From assembly GCA_941918925.1 (NCBI GenBank), contig OW799237.1, forward strand, positions 5,871,201-5,935,200: 64,000 bases of DNA. The letters run 5' to 3'. The position numbers were made by a program, and so were the translations under genes. This DNA is from Phyto melanocephala (lineage: Eukaryota; Arthropoda; Insecta; Diptera; Rhinophoridae). Shown in pieces: positions 11,846 through 23,300 of the stretch. Positions within the stretch are counted from its first letter, which is position 1. Every line of letters starts with the position of its first letter. The notes below the pieces were generated by a model that was given only the letters and a program-made list of their open reading frames with translations, was not told the origin of the DNA and did not search any database.

Positions 11846-14800
11846 GTAAATGTCTTCTCTTTGCTCGCTTTTATTATTATTATTTTTTTTTAATTTAAAG
11901 CTTTTCCTTTACAAAAGCTTTCAGCCACCAGTTCTACTAGTGACAGTAGTTCCGACATGGAACGCGAGAAATGGGGCAAAGGTATTGAATTTTTATTCTC
12001 CTGTATTGCCCTGTCCGTGGGTCTAGGCAATGTATGGCGTTTTCCCTTTATAGCTTTAGCTAATGGTGGCGGAGCCTTTGTTATACCTTATATAATCGTG
12101 TTGCTGCTAATAGGACGTCCTGTCTACTATATGGAGGTAATAATAGGACAATTTTCAAGTAGAGGTTGCATAAAAGCCTTCGATATGGTGCCCTTAATGA
12201 AGGGTATGTAACGGAATACTTACAAAGTTTAAATAATTTAATTAAAAAAAATGTATTTACAGGTATAGCCTATGGCCAGGTTTATGCCACAGTCTTGGCC
12301 ACCACCTATTATGCCAGCATTATGGCTTTAACCTTAAAATATTTGCTAGCCTCATTGTCGGAAGTATTACCCTGGACTTATTGCCTCAAAGAATGGGGAC
12401 CTGCGTGCATAGCCACCTCTGAATCTTTGGAGCACAATAATGCAACTAATATTAAACGTATTTCTTCGGCCGAGTTGTTTTTTACAAAAACTGTTTTGCA
12501 TGAAGCTGATAATATAAATGAGGGACTAGGTACCCCGAATTGGGATTTAGTAGTGTGTTTGGTGGTGGCTTGGATGATTATTGCTCTTATTCTCATAAAG
12601 GGTATACGGAGTTCGGGTAAAGCATCGTACTTCTTGGCCATTTTCCCCTATATTGTAATGTTCATTTTATTGGGAAGAGCTTTAACGTTGCCGGGTTCCT
12701 GGAATGGTATTGTTTACTTCTTGAAACCGCAATGGAGTGAGCTGTTGAATCCAAAGGTAAGGGGGAATTTTAAATTCTGTACAGGTAGCTAAGTTTCTCT
12801 AAGTGCTATCGAAATTTGGGAGAATAGTCCTATAGACAGCTGAAATATCCTACACTGCTTTGCTTCATATGGGAAAGTTTTATTAGTAGACTATTATACC
12901 CTTCACCTGTAATGCCTCAGGTATGTTAAGCTCTGTCATTCCGTTCGTAATTTCTACCATATTCATTTTAGACCCCATAAAGTATAAATTTTCTGAAAGC
13001 CTAGAGGACTAGGGGAGTCGATTAAGCTTTGTTTTTTCCCTATATTTTAGTGACGAATCGGTCACTAATCTGCAAAGTTATAGTTGAAATACATTTTTAA
13101 AAATATATATATTTTTTAAATATCAAGTTACTTAAGTTTCTAATTAACTTTTGGACACCCCTAAAGATTGCAAAATACAAAACGTAGTCTTAAAAAAAAC
13201 TAACTGACAAATCGGTTAGAAAATAACTGAGATATAAGCATAAAGATACATTTGCTTCGGTGTTTTTCCTAAAATTTATAAACGAAAATCGTATTATTTT
13301 CAACTTCTGTATAATAAAGAGAAGCAAGATGGGTATCAGCAAAAACTTAAAATCCATGATAGCCGGCACTATAAAATGTCGTGCAATAAATTTAAATAGG
13401 AATCAAATCTAGTATTTAAAATTGTACCACCTTCAAACACCTTAATATTTGACCAGTAGAATATAGTTAACTAAGAAAAAGTTAGTATCCAAGATGGCGC
13501 TCTAATCAACCCCATCAATATCAATCAATCAAATGAAAGACCTTGATTAGGAGCATTCAACTAATTATGTTAAAATATATAATCGAAGATGGCGTCGGAA
13601 ATAATAAAACCAAATGGCGTATAACATTTAATCTGAAATCTAGGCTAAGCTACGCTGTGGTTACCTGTATACATGCCAGAAAAGGGTATTAACAGATTCG
13701 CCACGGCTGAATATAGCACTTTTATTTGTTTTCTTATTTTGTTTTTTCGAATGTTTAAAAAAGGCTTAGGAAACCTATAAAATTATTTAAAAAGTTGAAC
13801 AACTGATCTAACAGTATATTATTTAAAATTTACGACTTCTCTAAATAAAGAGATAAAAAGTATACACTTTTAATTGACTTGTATTTTTGTTTGCAATATT
13901 GTTTACGATTTGTATAGTTATAAAAGTAAAGTGCATATAAAATTTAAGTCATTGTTCATATTTTTTTAAGTTTTAAAATTAAATTATATTTTTGTTATAT
14001 AACATTTTTTTTATCGTATTTTTTTTAACACACAGGTTTGGTATAATGCCATTACGCAAATGTTTTTCTCCCTGGCCATTTGTTTTGGTACGTTGGTCAT
14101 GTATGCATCCTTTAATAATTTCCATAAAAATGTTTACAGGTAAGCAAAATTTCAACCATAAAAATATAATAAAATATTTTATGAGACCGTCACATTAATA
14201 TGTTGCCATTTTTATTACCGTTACCTTCTTTTATCTATTTCTCTTCCATTCCTATAAATATTTGCTGTTTTCATATTCGTATTTACGCTCCCCCAAACAC
14301 ATACAACCACACAGAGATGTTATTATTATAACCAGTGTTGATTCAGTCACCTCAATTTTGGCTGGCTGCATAATTTTTGGTATTTTGGGTAATTTGGCTT
14401 ATGAGACAAATACCAGGGATATAGCGAATGTGGTGAAAGGTGGGGCCGGCCTGGCTTTTATATCCTATCCTGAGGCAATAGCCAAATTTAAATTTTTACC
14501 ACAAGTTTTTGCGGTGTTATTTTTTTCCATGCTTTTGGTGTTGGGTATTGGCAGTAATATTGGCATGGCTTCGTGTGTTATTACTGTTATAAAGGATCGC
14601 TATAATCGTTTGCCTCATTGGTTTTTATCTTTGGTCATGGCTGTGGTGGGTTTTTTGTGTGGCATTATCTATATGACACCTGGGGGTCAATTTGTACTGA
14701 ATTTGGTAGATTTCTTTGGCTGTTCATTTATAGCGCTGTTTTTGGCCATAGCCGAATTGGTGACAGTTGGTTGGCTCTATGGTGAGCATTGAAATTTTTC

Positions 14801-15459
14801 AATGAAATTAAAATAATAATAAAATTTTTGTGGTTTCTTGTTCTTCTAGGTGTTAAACGTTTGTGTCAAGATATTGAATTTATGTTGGGCGTTAAAACGG
14901 GCCTATATTGGCGCATTTGTTGGTCCTTTATAACGCCAGTTTTAATGTTTATGGTTTTGTTTTATACTTTGGTTACCTTAGAACCCCTGGAATATAAAGA
15001 TGTCGCTTATCCCCAATTAGCGTATAATTTAGCCTGGCTAATGTGGGCTATAGGAGTGGGTCAATTGCCTTTATGGGCTCTATATACCATTTACAAACAA
15101 CCTGGCCAAACAATTAGAGAGGTAAGTAGAAACACACAAAATAAAAATATCGTTTCTGTTCTTTGTTTGGCGTAAAATCAATTCATTTTAAAAATTTTAT
15201 TCATAATTTAAGGCAGACGAGCTTTTTTCCCTTTTCAAAGTGAATTGTTTCCCCTTTTTAAAGAAAAAAATATGTTAAAGTTCCTGTTTTGCATTTTTAC
15301 TTCCAGAAATTCTCCAATTCTCTTAAGCCTTGCTGCCATTGGGGTCCTTTGGAACCCAAACTTTTGGAAGAATATATATCGTTTAGGAAATCATTGGCTC
15401 GAGACTGTGAAGATGTAACAAGCTTATGGTCAAGGATTTACGATAATATTTTTCATTAG
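11738..15459 (+). CDS. SLC6 family sodium-dependent nutrient amino acid transporter-like, 7 coding exons, 627 aa
   Basis: Joining 11738-11845, 11918-12203, 12263-12756, 14036-14139, 14315-14781, 14850-15121 and 15307-15459 gives an uninterrupted 627-residue frame; every junction is GT-AG and phase-matched. This is the usual length of the neurotransmitter-sodium-symporter (SLC6) family. Landmarks seen: a cytosolic N-terminus; TM1 at about 61-81 with the family signature [14 protein letters not shown] and IPY leading into TM2; a TM3 tyrosine pair at 147-148; an extracellular loop with the conserved cysteine pair C172/C180 and an N-glycosylation sequon at N191; TM6 in exon 4 ([11 protein letters not shown]); and TM8 in exon 5 ([10 protein letters not shown]). 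Known of the family: Na+-coupled uptake of amino acids or transmitters at the plasma membrane. The loop PWTYC and the TM1-TM2 linker QFSSRG resemble insect NAT-type members more than monoamine or GABA carriers. The substrate is inferred, not shown. Confidence 0.93.
11918..12203 (+). CDS. SLC6 gene, coding exon 2 (TM1-TM2)
   Basis: The acceptor acaaaag|CTT is the one that keeps phase 0 with exon 1; the tttcag seven bases further on would shift the frame. The donor is AAGG|gtatgt-like, with G as the split first base of a glycine codon. The exon carries the TM1 signature. Confidence 0.88.
12263..12756 (+). CDS. SLC6 gene, coding exon 3 (TM3-TM5)
   Basis: It starts after tttacag and completes the split glycine codon; it ends CCAAAG|gtaagg in phase 0. 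It carries TM3, the disulfide and glycosylated loop 2, TM4 and TM5. The 59-bp intron before it is typical of dipteran genes. Confidence 0.93.
12894..13725 (+). repeat. Interspersed repeat A, diverged copy in SLC6 intron 3
   Basis: The 5' part (TATACCCTTCACC, then CATTCCG, GACCCCATAAAGTATA, GGGGAGTCGATTAAGCT) and the 3' end (gattcgccacggctgaatat, then agcacttttatttg) match the ends of the copies at 4551-5359 and 61117-61806. The middle is unrelated to those copies and includes stretches such as ccaagatggcg. The 3' hairpin seen in the other copies is partly decayed here. The element class is unknown. Confidence 0.6.
14036..14139 (+). CDS. SLC6 gene, coding exon 4 (TM6)
   Basis: It starts after aacacacag with [12 protein letters not shown] and ends TACAG|gtaagc in phase 2. 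This is the unwound TM6 substrate-site helix of SLC6 proteins. It lies beyond a 1.28-kb intron that carries a repeat. Confidence 0.92.
14315..14781 (+). CDS. SLC6 gene, coding exon 5 (TM7-TM10)
   Basis: It starts after cacacag, completing an arginine codon, and ends CTATG|gtgagc. It carries TM7 ([13 protein letters not shown]), TM8 ([12 protein letters not shown]), TM9 and TM10. Confidence 0.92.
14850..15121 (+). CDS. SLC6 gene, coding exon 6 (TM11-TM12)
   Basis: It starts after ttcttctag and ends AGAGAG|gtaagt in phase 0. It encodes the TM10-TM11 loop ([13 protein letters not shown]) and the last two membrane helices. Confidence 0.92.
15307..15459 (+). CDS. SLC6 gene, coding exon 7 (C-terminal tail)
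   Basis: It starts after acttccag and runs 50 codons to TAG. The cytosolic tail has a CCHWGPLEP motif like those in insect NAT-type tails. Confidence 0.9.
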   Translation, partial: KFSNSLKPCCHWGPLEPKLLEEYISFRKSLARDCEDVTSLWSRIYDNIFH

Positions 15460-15840
15460 TTTAAAATTAAAAAAAAATAGTTTAATTTTATTTAAGTTCA
15501 TGTATTAAAAATATTACTTCAGAAGAGTTTAGATTATATCTTACAAATCAACAAAAAATTAGATGCAATGCGACGTTTGTCAAAAAACATGTTCAAAATT
15601 AAATCTTCATAAAATTGGTACTCAATTTTTTTTGGAAATTTCATAATCGGACTGTCAAATTTGGCAATCGGATTTTATATTTGTATCAATTTGTATTTAC
15701 TTTACGATTTGGCTATCTGACTAACTTTTTTGACAGATCAGATGACTTTTGGTATAATCTAAACACCGCTTTAATAGTACCAAAATCTATAGACAAAAAT
15801 TGTTACATTATTTTCTAAGAAAATGTTAAAAATTCAACAG

Positions 15841-15846
15841 AATAAA
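15841..15846 (+). terminator. Candidate poly(A) signal of the SLC6 gene
   Basis: AATAAA lies 382 bases after the stop codon, with a second AATAAA about 28 bases on. In sequence this AT-rich the hexamer can occur by chance. Confidence 0.45.
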
Positions 15847-17556
15847 AAACAATAATTTTTTTTTTCAATAAAAAATATTTTTAGAATAAATTTATATTAT
15901 AAAGTTATTCAAAAGGAAAATAAAATTACCTTTCCTATGATATATACAGTATGCTTTACTTACCTGTTTTTGTTGTATAAGTTAAATAATTTAACGCCAT
16001 ATCTCTGCGTAAAATTCCACTCTTGTGTTCTCCTTAAAAATTTCTTTCATAAATTATAAAATAAATTTTAAATTTTTTTTATAATAATTTTTTATTTTTA
16101 ATTTATAACTTATTTTTGCCTGATAATTTATTTTATCACTATTTTATTAAGCTTAAATTTGTATTTTTTACTCTTTTTATTCATATTTTTTTTTTTTTTT
16201 CTTTACTAAATTTTATTATTTGAAGTAAAAATTTCTATGTTTTGTTTTAATTTAATTTTTTTTATTGTTTTGAATATTATTTTATATATTTTTTATTTGA
16301 TTTAATATTATTTATTATTATTATTATATTTTTATTTTGCATTCAATATATTAATAAAGTTAATTATTGACTTAAATCGTTAATGCTTCAATTTGAAGTA
16401 AAAAATTATTGATTTTGTGTTTTAAGTTATTTTTTAATAAATTGTGTAGGGGAAAAGATCTTTAAAAAATTGGTACATCAAATAGGTAAAGGAATTCAAT
16501 TACACATATGTATGTGTGCACATACTTACATACATACATATGTACAATGTATATGGCCAAGCCTTTGCATTTTACACTTACATACCTTACACCACTAGAA
16601 ATAAAATTAATTGTGCAGAATTTTTCATACGAATTAGTATTATAACTTATTGTCTAATTTAACGCCAATAGTTTTTTTTTTCTTATAACAATATTGTTAA
16701 CAATAACATATTATAAATATAATTTATTTATTTTATTTCTCACTATTCCACGATTCTTCCGTATATTTTTGCACATTCATCATGTTGTAACTGCAACATG
16801 TTTGCTAACAACTGATATGGCAATACCTAAAAAACGGTTTGTTTACCTTTTGATTCATTATATCCCCATTTTAAAAACAGTGTTGCGAACGTAGTAATAT
16901 TAAAAACTTTTAATAGGAAATTAAAGGAATTTAAAGAAAATTTAATTTTATAAGCCCAATTTTTTAAGATCTTTTTTATATATTTTTTCTTTTAGATTGC
17001 TATAAATTGTATAATAATTAAAGAGTTTAATAGCAAAAATTAAGCACTTTTTATGTTACTTTTTTTGGTTGTAAATTAGGTGCAGGTGACCTTTTATAAT
17101 ACTTTTGTTTAAAAATTGTTTTCTTTTTTATTAGCGCCATTTTGTTTTTGTGTTGTGTTTTGTAGGTTTAAAAAAAATAATTTAAATTATGTATGTGTGT
17201 GTTTGTTAAGTATCACAGCTTTTTTAATATTTTATAAATTTGTTTTTTTTTTCATAGAAAAGTGCTAAAATTTTAAATATTGCAAGGAGCCAATGGGTTA
17301 GAAAATATTAGAACCAAAAAAGTTGTATTATAGGTTTTATATTAAGAAACTATTGCACATATTAAACAAACAATTTGGATTTTTATTTTATTTATCATAA
17401 ATTATTAAAACAATAAACTTTTTAATGTTATATTAGGTTTTTATCGCTGTTTGATTGAAAATTCGTTTATTTCTTGTTTTGTTTTGGACTATTTATTTTT
17501 TGGAGGGGCTTTACGGGATTATCGGTTTGTATTTTGTGCTTAGATAAATATATTGT

Positions 17557-17670
17557 TTTTACAATCCAAGCGATCGCTTTGAGTGGATAGTTTTGCGTGT
17601 AATTTGTTTTTGTAACAATAACAAAATACTTGCAAAACTTTTACTCAAAACGATCGTTCGGATTCTAAAA
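17557..17670. repeat. Foldback repeat, copy 1
   Basis: caatccaagcgatcgctttg pairs imperfectly with caaaacgatcgttcggattc at the other end. A second copy lies at 20851-20940. Confidence 0.6.
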
Positions 17671-20046
17671 GCAACATATAATTAAAGATTTTTGCATCGC
17701 ATTTGGATTTCTTTTCAAATATTTTATGTACTTCTAGTATAACTGTAAACAAATGTTTGTGTTGTACTTAAAGAATTATTTAACTTATTAACTAAATATT
17801 AGTAATTGTTATAATTAATAATAAAACATCACATGCATTTGAATTTTAATTAACTATGTATTTATGTTTGTATTTAACTTATGTTTAATATTTTTTATTC
17901 ATAGTTTTAGCACTTAATGATTGATACCTTTTGTTATTATATATTTTTGTTTTGAAAATTTGCATTGTTTTTATATTTTGATTAGCAAGATTTACAAATA
18001 AATTTAATCATATTTTTTTTATATTAAATAAAAAAGCTTATTTATTTTGCATAAAAAATTCATTGATATAAGCCCAATACACGACACCGCTATATTTGCT
18101 CAATTCTGTATATATCAAACTTATTTTGATTAAAACATCACCAAACTCCACTTACTCAGTCGCTGCAAGGCCACACTTTAAAAAAAAAAACAATAAATTA
18201 CTTCAATTATGCTGGTGTCGTGTAGTTCTAGTAAACACTCCAAAAAACATTATTTTTTATCGTTTCATTTTGGGTTCACTCGTTTACTTAAATTGTTTAC
18301 TATTTTTTACTGGATTGTTTACGTTTTATATGGAATATTGTCCAGTCCACTTAAGTTCAATGAAAAATAGTAAAATTTGTGAAAAAAAAATATAAAAATA
18401 CTAATATTTGTGCAATACCTTATTGGTAAGTATGTAATATATAAGTTATAATTAGAATAAACAAAATTTTTAATGTTTTTAATTCAGAAATGGCAAAATG
18501 CCGGTTGTGTTTGTCCTTGTGGTATTAATTTGTGAAAATTGTGAAAAATATTTTAAAAAGCGCAAATGTGTGATATAAACTAGAAGAAATGTATGTAATA
18601 AATAAAAACCACTTATTTATTTTATAATTTTCTTGTAAATTTATAAACACAAAATTTTAACAAAAGGTAGACAAACAATTTGTTTTTTCTGCGTTCTGAC
18701 ATTCTCCCGACCTTTTTGTGTTTGTTGTAGGGATGTTGTAAGCTGATGTGAATTCGCCTTGAAACAAACATTTTAATGCACGGAATTTAACAAATTTAAA
18801 TACAAAAATTTCCACGTGCTGCCAGGGCCTTAATTTATTATAAGAAAAAAATTATTTTTAAGTATTTATTAATTTTAATTTAGGGTTTTTTTTAAATATT
18901 TTTTTAGAAAATAGTTTGTGTGTGTTGTTTTTAATTGATTTTCGTGTTTTCCTCTTTCCTGAAGGGTATCAAGCGATACGTTCGTGTTATTGCTTATTTT
19001 AAATTTTATTTTTAATATTATTTCGATAATTTATTATTTTTATTTAGTTATATTTTTAGTGTTTTGTTTTATTTTACAAGCTATGCATCAAAAAAAATTG
19101 TTATTTCGATATATTATTGATATTTTTGATAATTTCAAATTTGCTGCTAAATTTAATGTGGTCCAATAGGATATTTACGATTTATAAGTACACTACATAA
19201 TTGGAAGTTCTCTTTAAAATTTTTGTAATTTGTTTTAATTAATTAATCACTAGTTTTCTCAATAATATTTTCAGATTTGAAATTCAAAGAGATTTTACAA
19301 ATGATATGATATTTATTAGCCTTTTTTGAAAATTTTAGTTAGTTAATAAAATGGGGACAAGGGGATAGATAACAAACACAAATATTAAAAAAATAATTAA
19401 AAAGTAATTTAAATAAAATTAAGTAATTAATTAATTTTGTTATATAATTGACTTTCCTAAATACAAAAAAATAATCAAAATTTAATAAACTGAATCTTAT
19501 CTTATCTAACATCATGTAGAATTGGTTAACAATACATGCAAATAATACAATTGTTTTATAAAAATTTCTGTTCTCTTCTGACAACTTTCTGCGCTTTCAA
19601 TCCAATACAAAAAATCATCTCCATTTCCAGAGGAATGAGTACGTCAATAAACAAAATTTTCGAATTTGGAACAATATTATTTATTCTATACTTAATCGGA
19701 ATATATCTTATCTTGAATCCATTAAAATATTACAACTATGTAAAAAGTACATGTTTATTTTAATGAAGAAGCGCATTCTTACTGAGACACCCTTTAGAAC
19801 TGATGCAGAACCAAATCAAAACTGAAACTAAACGCAGTCATACAAACTTAAATAAAAAGTCAACTAAAGTAAATTTTAGATCATCTTAAATTATTTAAGT
19901 TTCTGCAAGATTCAATTTAATTTTTAAATTAATCCACACACTAGCCCATACGTATGGCTTCATGTATGTATGTATGCATGTGTAGGCATATAAAAAATAG
20001 CAAAATAATTTAATTTCATATCCTACATATTGTTGTAATTTGTTTT

Positions 20047-20052
20047 TTTATT
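20047..20052 (-). terminator. Candidate poly(A) signal of the large gene
   Basis: TTTATT on the plus strand is AATAAA in the transcript, about 91 bases after the TGA. It is the first clear signal downstream of the stop. Confidence 0.5.
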
Positions 20053-20142
20053 GAAAAATAAAGATAAAAAAGAACACAATAGATATTAAAAGAAATAAAT
20101 AAGATGGTGAAAGAAAGATAAAAAAGTAAATAAAATAAAAAC

Positions 20143-20341
20143 TCAAAATGCTTGAATTGGTCTATAAAGTCCTGTGTAGCCACATAGTCTAGCTCTAAGG
20201 GCAGGTATTAAAACGGCAGCAGATGTTATGTCCTTTAACAGTTCGGCACATTCGCAAACCAACAAATACATTTTATCACCTTTTTGTGAAGTGCTTTTAT
20301 GTAGGGCAATGCGCCTTAGACCGGCAGCACGAGGCAAATAT
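20143..20341 (-). CDS. Large gene, terminal exon 8
   Basis: It enters after tttcaatag in phase 2 and reads YLPRAAGLRRIALHK, then KMYLLVCECAELLKDIT, ending GYTGLYRPIQAF before TGA. Candidate AATAAA is at 20052-20047 on the minus strand, giving a short 3' UTR of about 95 bases. Confidence 0.88.
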
Positions 20342-23300
20342 CTATTGAAATTGAAAGAAGAAAAAAAATGAAAACACAAGACACACCAAAAAAATAACTT
20401 TAATAGATTTTTTATGTGTGTTCTCTAGCAGACTGAGTGACGGACATGTGACAGGCATTTGTTGTAAACAATTGATTGTATGTTAAAAGTATAAAAGCGA
20501 ATGCTGGTTAAAAGGAATGAGTGCTTTAAATGGAATTTATTCCAGCTTGTTTAAACATATTTAGAGAAGTAACTCTTTTTATTGTAGAACAAAAAAAATT
20601 TTTTTTAATGACTTTATATTGTGCGATTTTTGTTGAAGTTTCACTGTACTCACCTATACAACATTCTAGCCCCCGTCCAGTACAGCCAATTTTTTTCAAA
20701 TCTCTCACCATCATCACCCTCAAAGACCTAAAACAAACAAAAAAAATTTAAAACATGATCAATACATACATAAAAAAGCTTTTCGGCAATTTAAAGCTAA
20801 AGTATTGTTTAAGCTTATTAGAAAAAAAAATAATAATAATAATTTAAGCAGTTTTAACAATCCAAGCGACCGCTTTGAGTGGAAGTTTTGCGTGTACCTA
20901 GTTTCTTTTTGTTACAATCGCAAAGCATTCGGATACTAAAAACGGTACTTTAGTCAAGTCTGAATTTAATTTCTGTTTATTAGCTCTTTACACTGATTAA
21001 CATTTAACATCTACCATCACTTTGCACAGCTTTTCACACTGTTGGTGTAAAAGTGGCACATTCGTGCCATTTTTGGCACTATTAGATGTTTAATGGCACC
21101 ATGGCACGCTCAATAAAATGTTTGCCCTTTTATAAAATATTATAAATATTGAAATTATATTGAATTAAAAAGAAATAAATGCTTTTTCTCCCTGTTGTAA
21201 ATACTACTAAAAACTGCAACAATAACACAAAATCACCTTTCTGAAAATATTAGTTCAAAATGAATGACATCCTATATGTTCAGGGTATATTTATAATAAT
21301 TTTTAACTCCGTTCCGTTTGCAACACATCGAAATATTAATTTTAGACCCTATAAAGTATATATATTTTGAATCGGAGTTTCATTTTATGACGATCTAGCT
21401 ATGTCCGTCCGTCTGTCAGTTTGTTTCTCACTCACAAAAAACATTACATATTAAATACAAATGTATGTATTTGATAAATAATAATCTATATATATAAAAG
21501 TGAAACTCTGTGTGTGTGTGTGTTATTAAATAGACTCCGAAACTGTAAAACCGATTGGGCTCAAACTTTGGTAAGTTGTTGTACACATACCAGGGAGTGT
21601 TTATGGGTGGAAAAAAGTGGGCGGGGCCACGCCCATAAAAAATTAGTTATCATTTTAAGCTACTTGCACATGACCGATTTTTCTGAAACTGCACACATAT
21701 CGAGCTCTCATGACTAAATAATTTCGTGATTAAAAAAGTGGGCGGGGCCACGCCCATAAAAAATTTTTAATTTTGAGGTACTTGCAATGGACGGATTTTA
21801 CTGAAACTTTGCACACATATTGGGCTGTCATGACTTTTTAATTTCGTGATTAGAAAAGTGGGCAGGGCCACGCCCATAAAAAAAAGTTATAAGTTTGAGG
21901 TACTTGCACTGGACCGATTTTTCTAAAACTTTGCACACACACTAAGCTGTCATGACTTTACAATTTCGTGATTAGAAAAGTGGGCAGTGCCACGTCCATA
22001 CAAAATAGGTATTATTTTGAGGTACTTGCAATGGACGAATTTTACTGAAACTTTGCACACATATTGGGCTGTCATGACTTTATAATTTCGTGATTAGAAA
22101 AGTGGGCAGGGCCACGCCCATAAAAAAAATTATAATTTTTAGGTTTCTGCACTTGATATTCAATAAAAATTCAGAATGCATTTTGATTCATTAAGGGGCG
22201 TAGCAACGCGCGCCGGGTTTGGCTAGTATTTATATATAATTTATCTGTATAAATTTTTTAAATATTTAAGTCTAAATTTTTTATTTTTTTTTTTATATAA
22301 TCAAATCATCTTAATAAAATGTAATAATCTAAAAAAACTGAATAAATGGATCTAATTTTTTTAAATATACATGTGTATATTTTTTATGGCACTTTCTAGC
22401 TAAAATTTTGGCACAAGACTGAAATTCTCATATACCATCACTGTCTTTTCATAAGATTTGTACAGGTTTGTGTGTCAACATTTTTCCACATGTTTTAAAG
22501 ATGTTCCTCACTCATTTTATTGCTCTCAACATCTTTCGTTTGTTTTGGTGTAATCACTAGAAAACGACACTGAATAAAAACAAAAAACGTAAACATCGTT
22601 AAAATTTCACCATATGCGTGTATGTATGTGCACATATATTTGTAATTAAAAATACGCATACGCATCTGAATTAATTTGTCTCTATATTTTACAAATCAGT
22701 TATTTTAAATAAATAGTTAAATAATTTTTAATTGTATGATGTCGTCCATATAATTAATTTTGTTCTCGCATATCATGTTTTCTTTCATCTTATTTTATTT
22801 TTTTTTTGGATCAGTTGCAATTTTACAATTATTAAAATTTTATTAATGCAAGATGTTAAATGTTGAAAGTAAATTTAAAAAATTTTATAAATTTTAATTT
22901 CAGGTTTTCAACATCTTCCATGCATTCCTACAAGATGTTGATTAGTGTAAAAAGGCTATAAATTAAAGTTTCATGTTTTCAACATCTTCCATACGTTCCT
23001 ACAAGATGTTGATCAGTGTAAAAAGGCTATTTAGTTATAATTTAATTGATGCCCAGATTTTCTCACTTCTATTTTAATTGTAGTTCTTTTCTTGTTCAGT
23101 TTTAGTTCCATTTTACATCAGTTCCAGTTCAATTTTAATTAAGTTCTTTTTCAATTCCATTTTAGTTTCAATTCAATTGTGGTTCAGTTGTAAATTGATT
23201 TACGTACACTTTAAGTTAAGTTTTTTTTAATTTAATTTAATTTAATTTAATTCTGGTTAGCTGTAATTTTTATTTAAATTTTAAATTACCTTTAAATAAA

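Larger units (their letters stand above)
15460..20046. other. Intergenic region between the two convergent gene ends
   Basis: It is 4.6 kb of very AT-rich DNA with no supported exon. It holds the SLC6 3' UTR at its left end and a foldback repeat at 17557-17670. Open frames here have no recognisable content. Confidence 0.5.
20991..23018. mobile_element. Candidate composite element with CACTGATTAACATTT-type ends
   Basis: The left end cactgattaacatttaacat resembles the reverse complement of the right end acaagatgttgatcagtg (23001-23018), whose segment is itself tandemly duplicated (about 22901-22968 and 22969-23030). A Helitron and a fragment of repeat A sit inside. The end similarity is imperfect. 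Confidence 0.4.

Noticed and set aside
12378..12641. 87-codon minus frame inside SLC6 exon 3
   Set aside because: It is an antisense shadow of the transporter exon.
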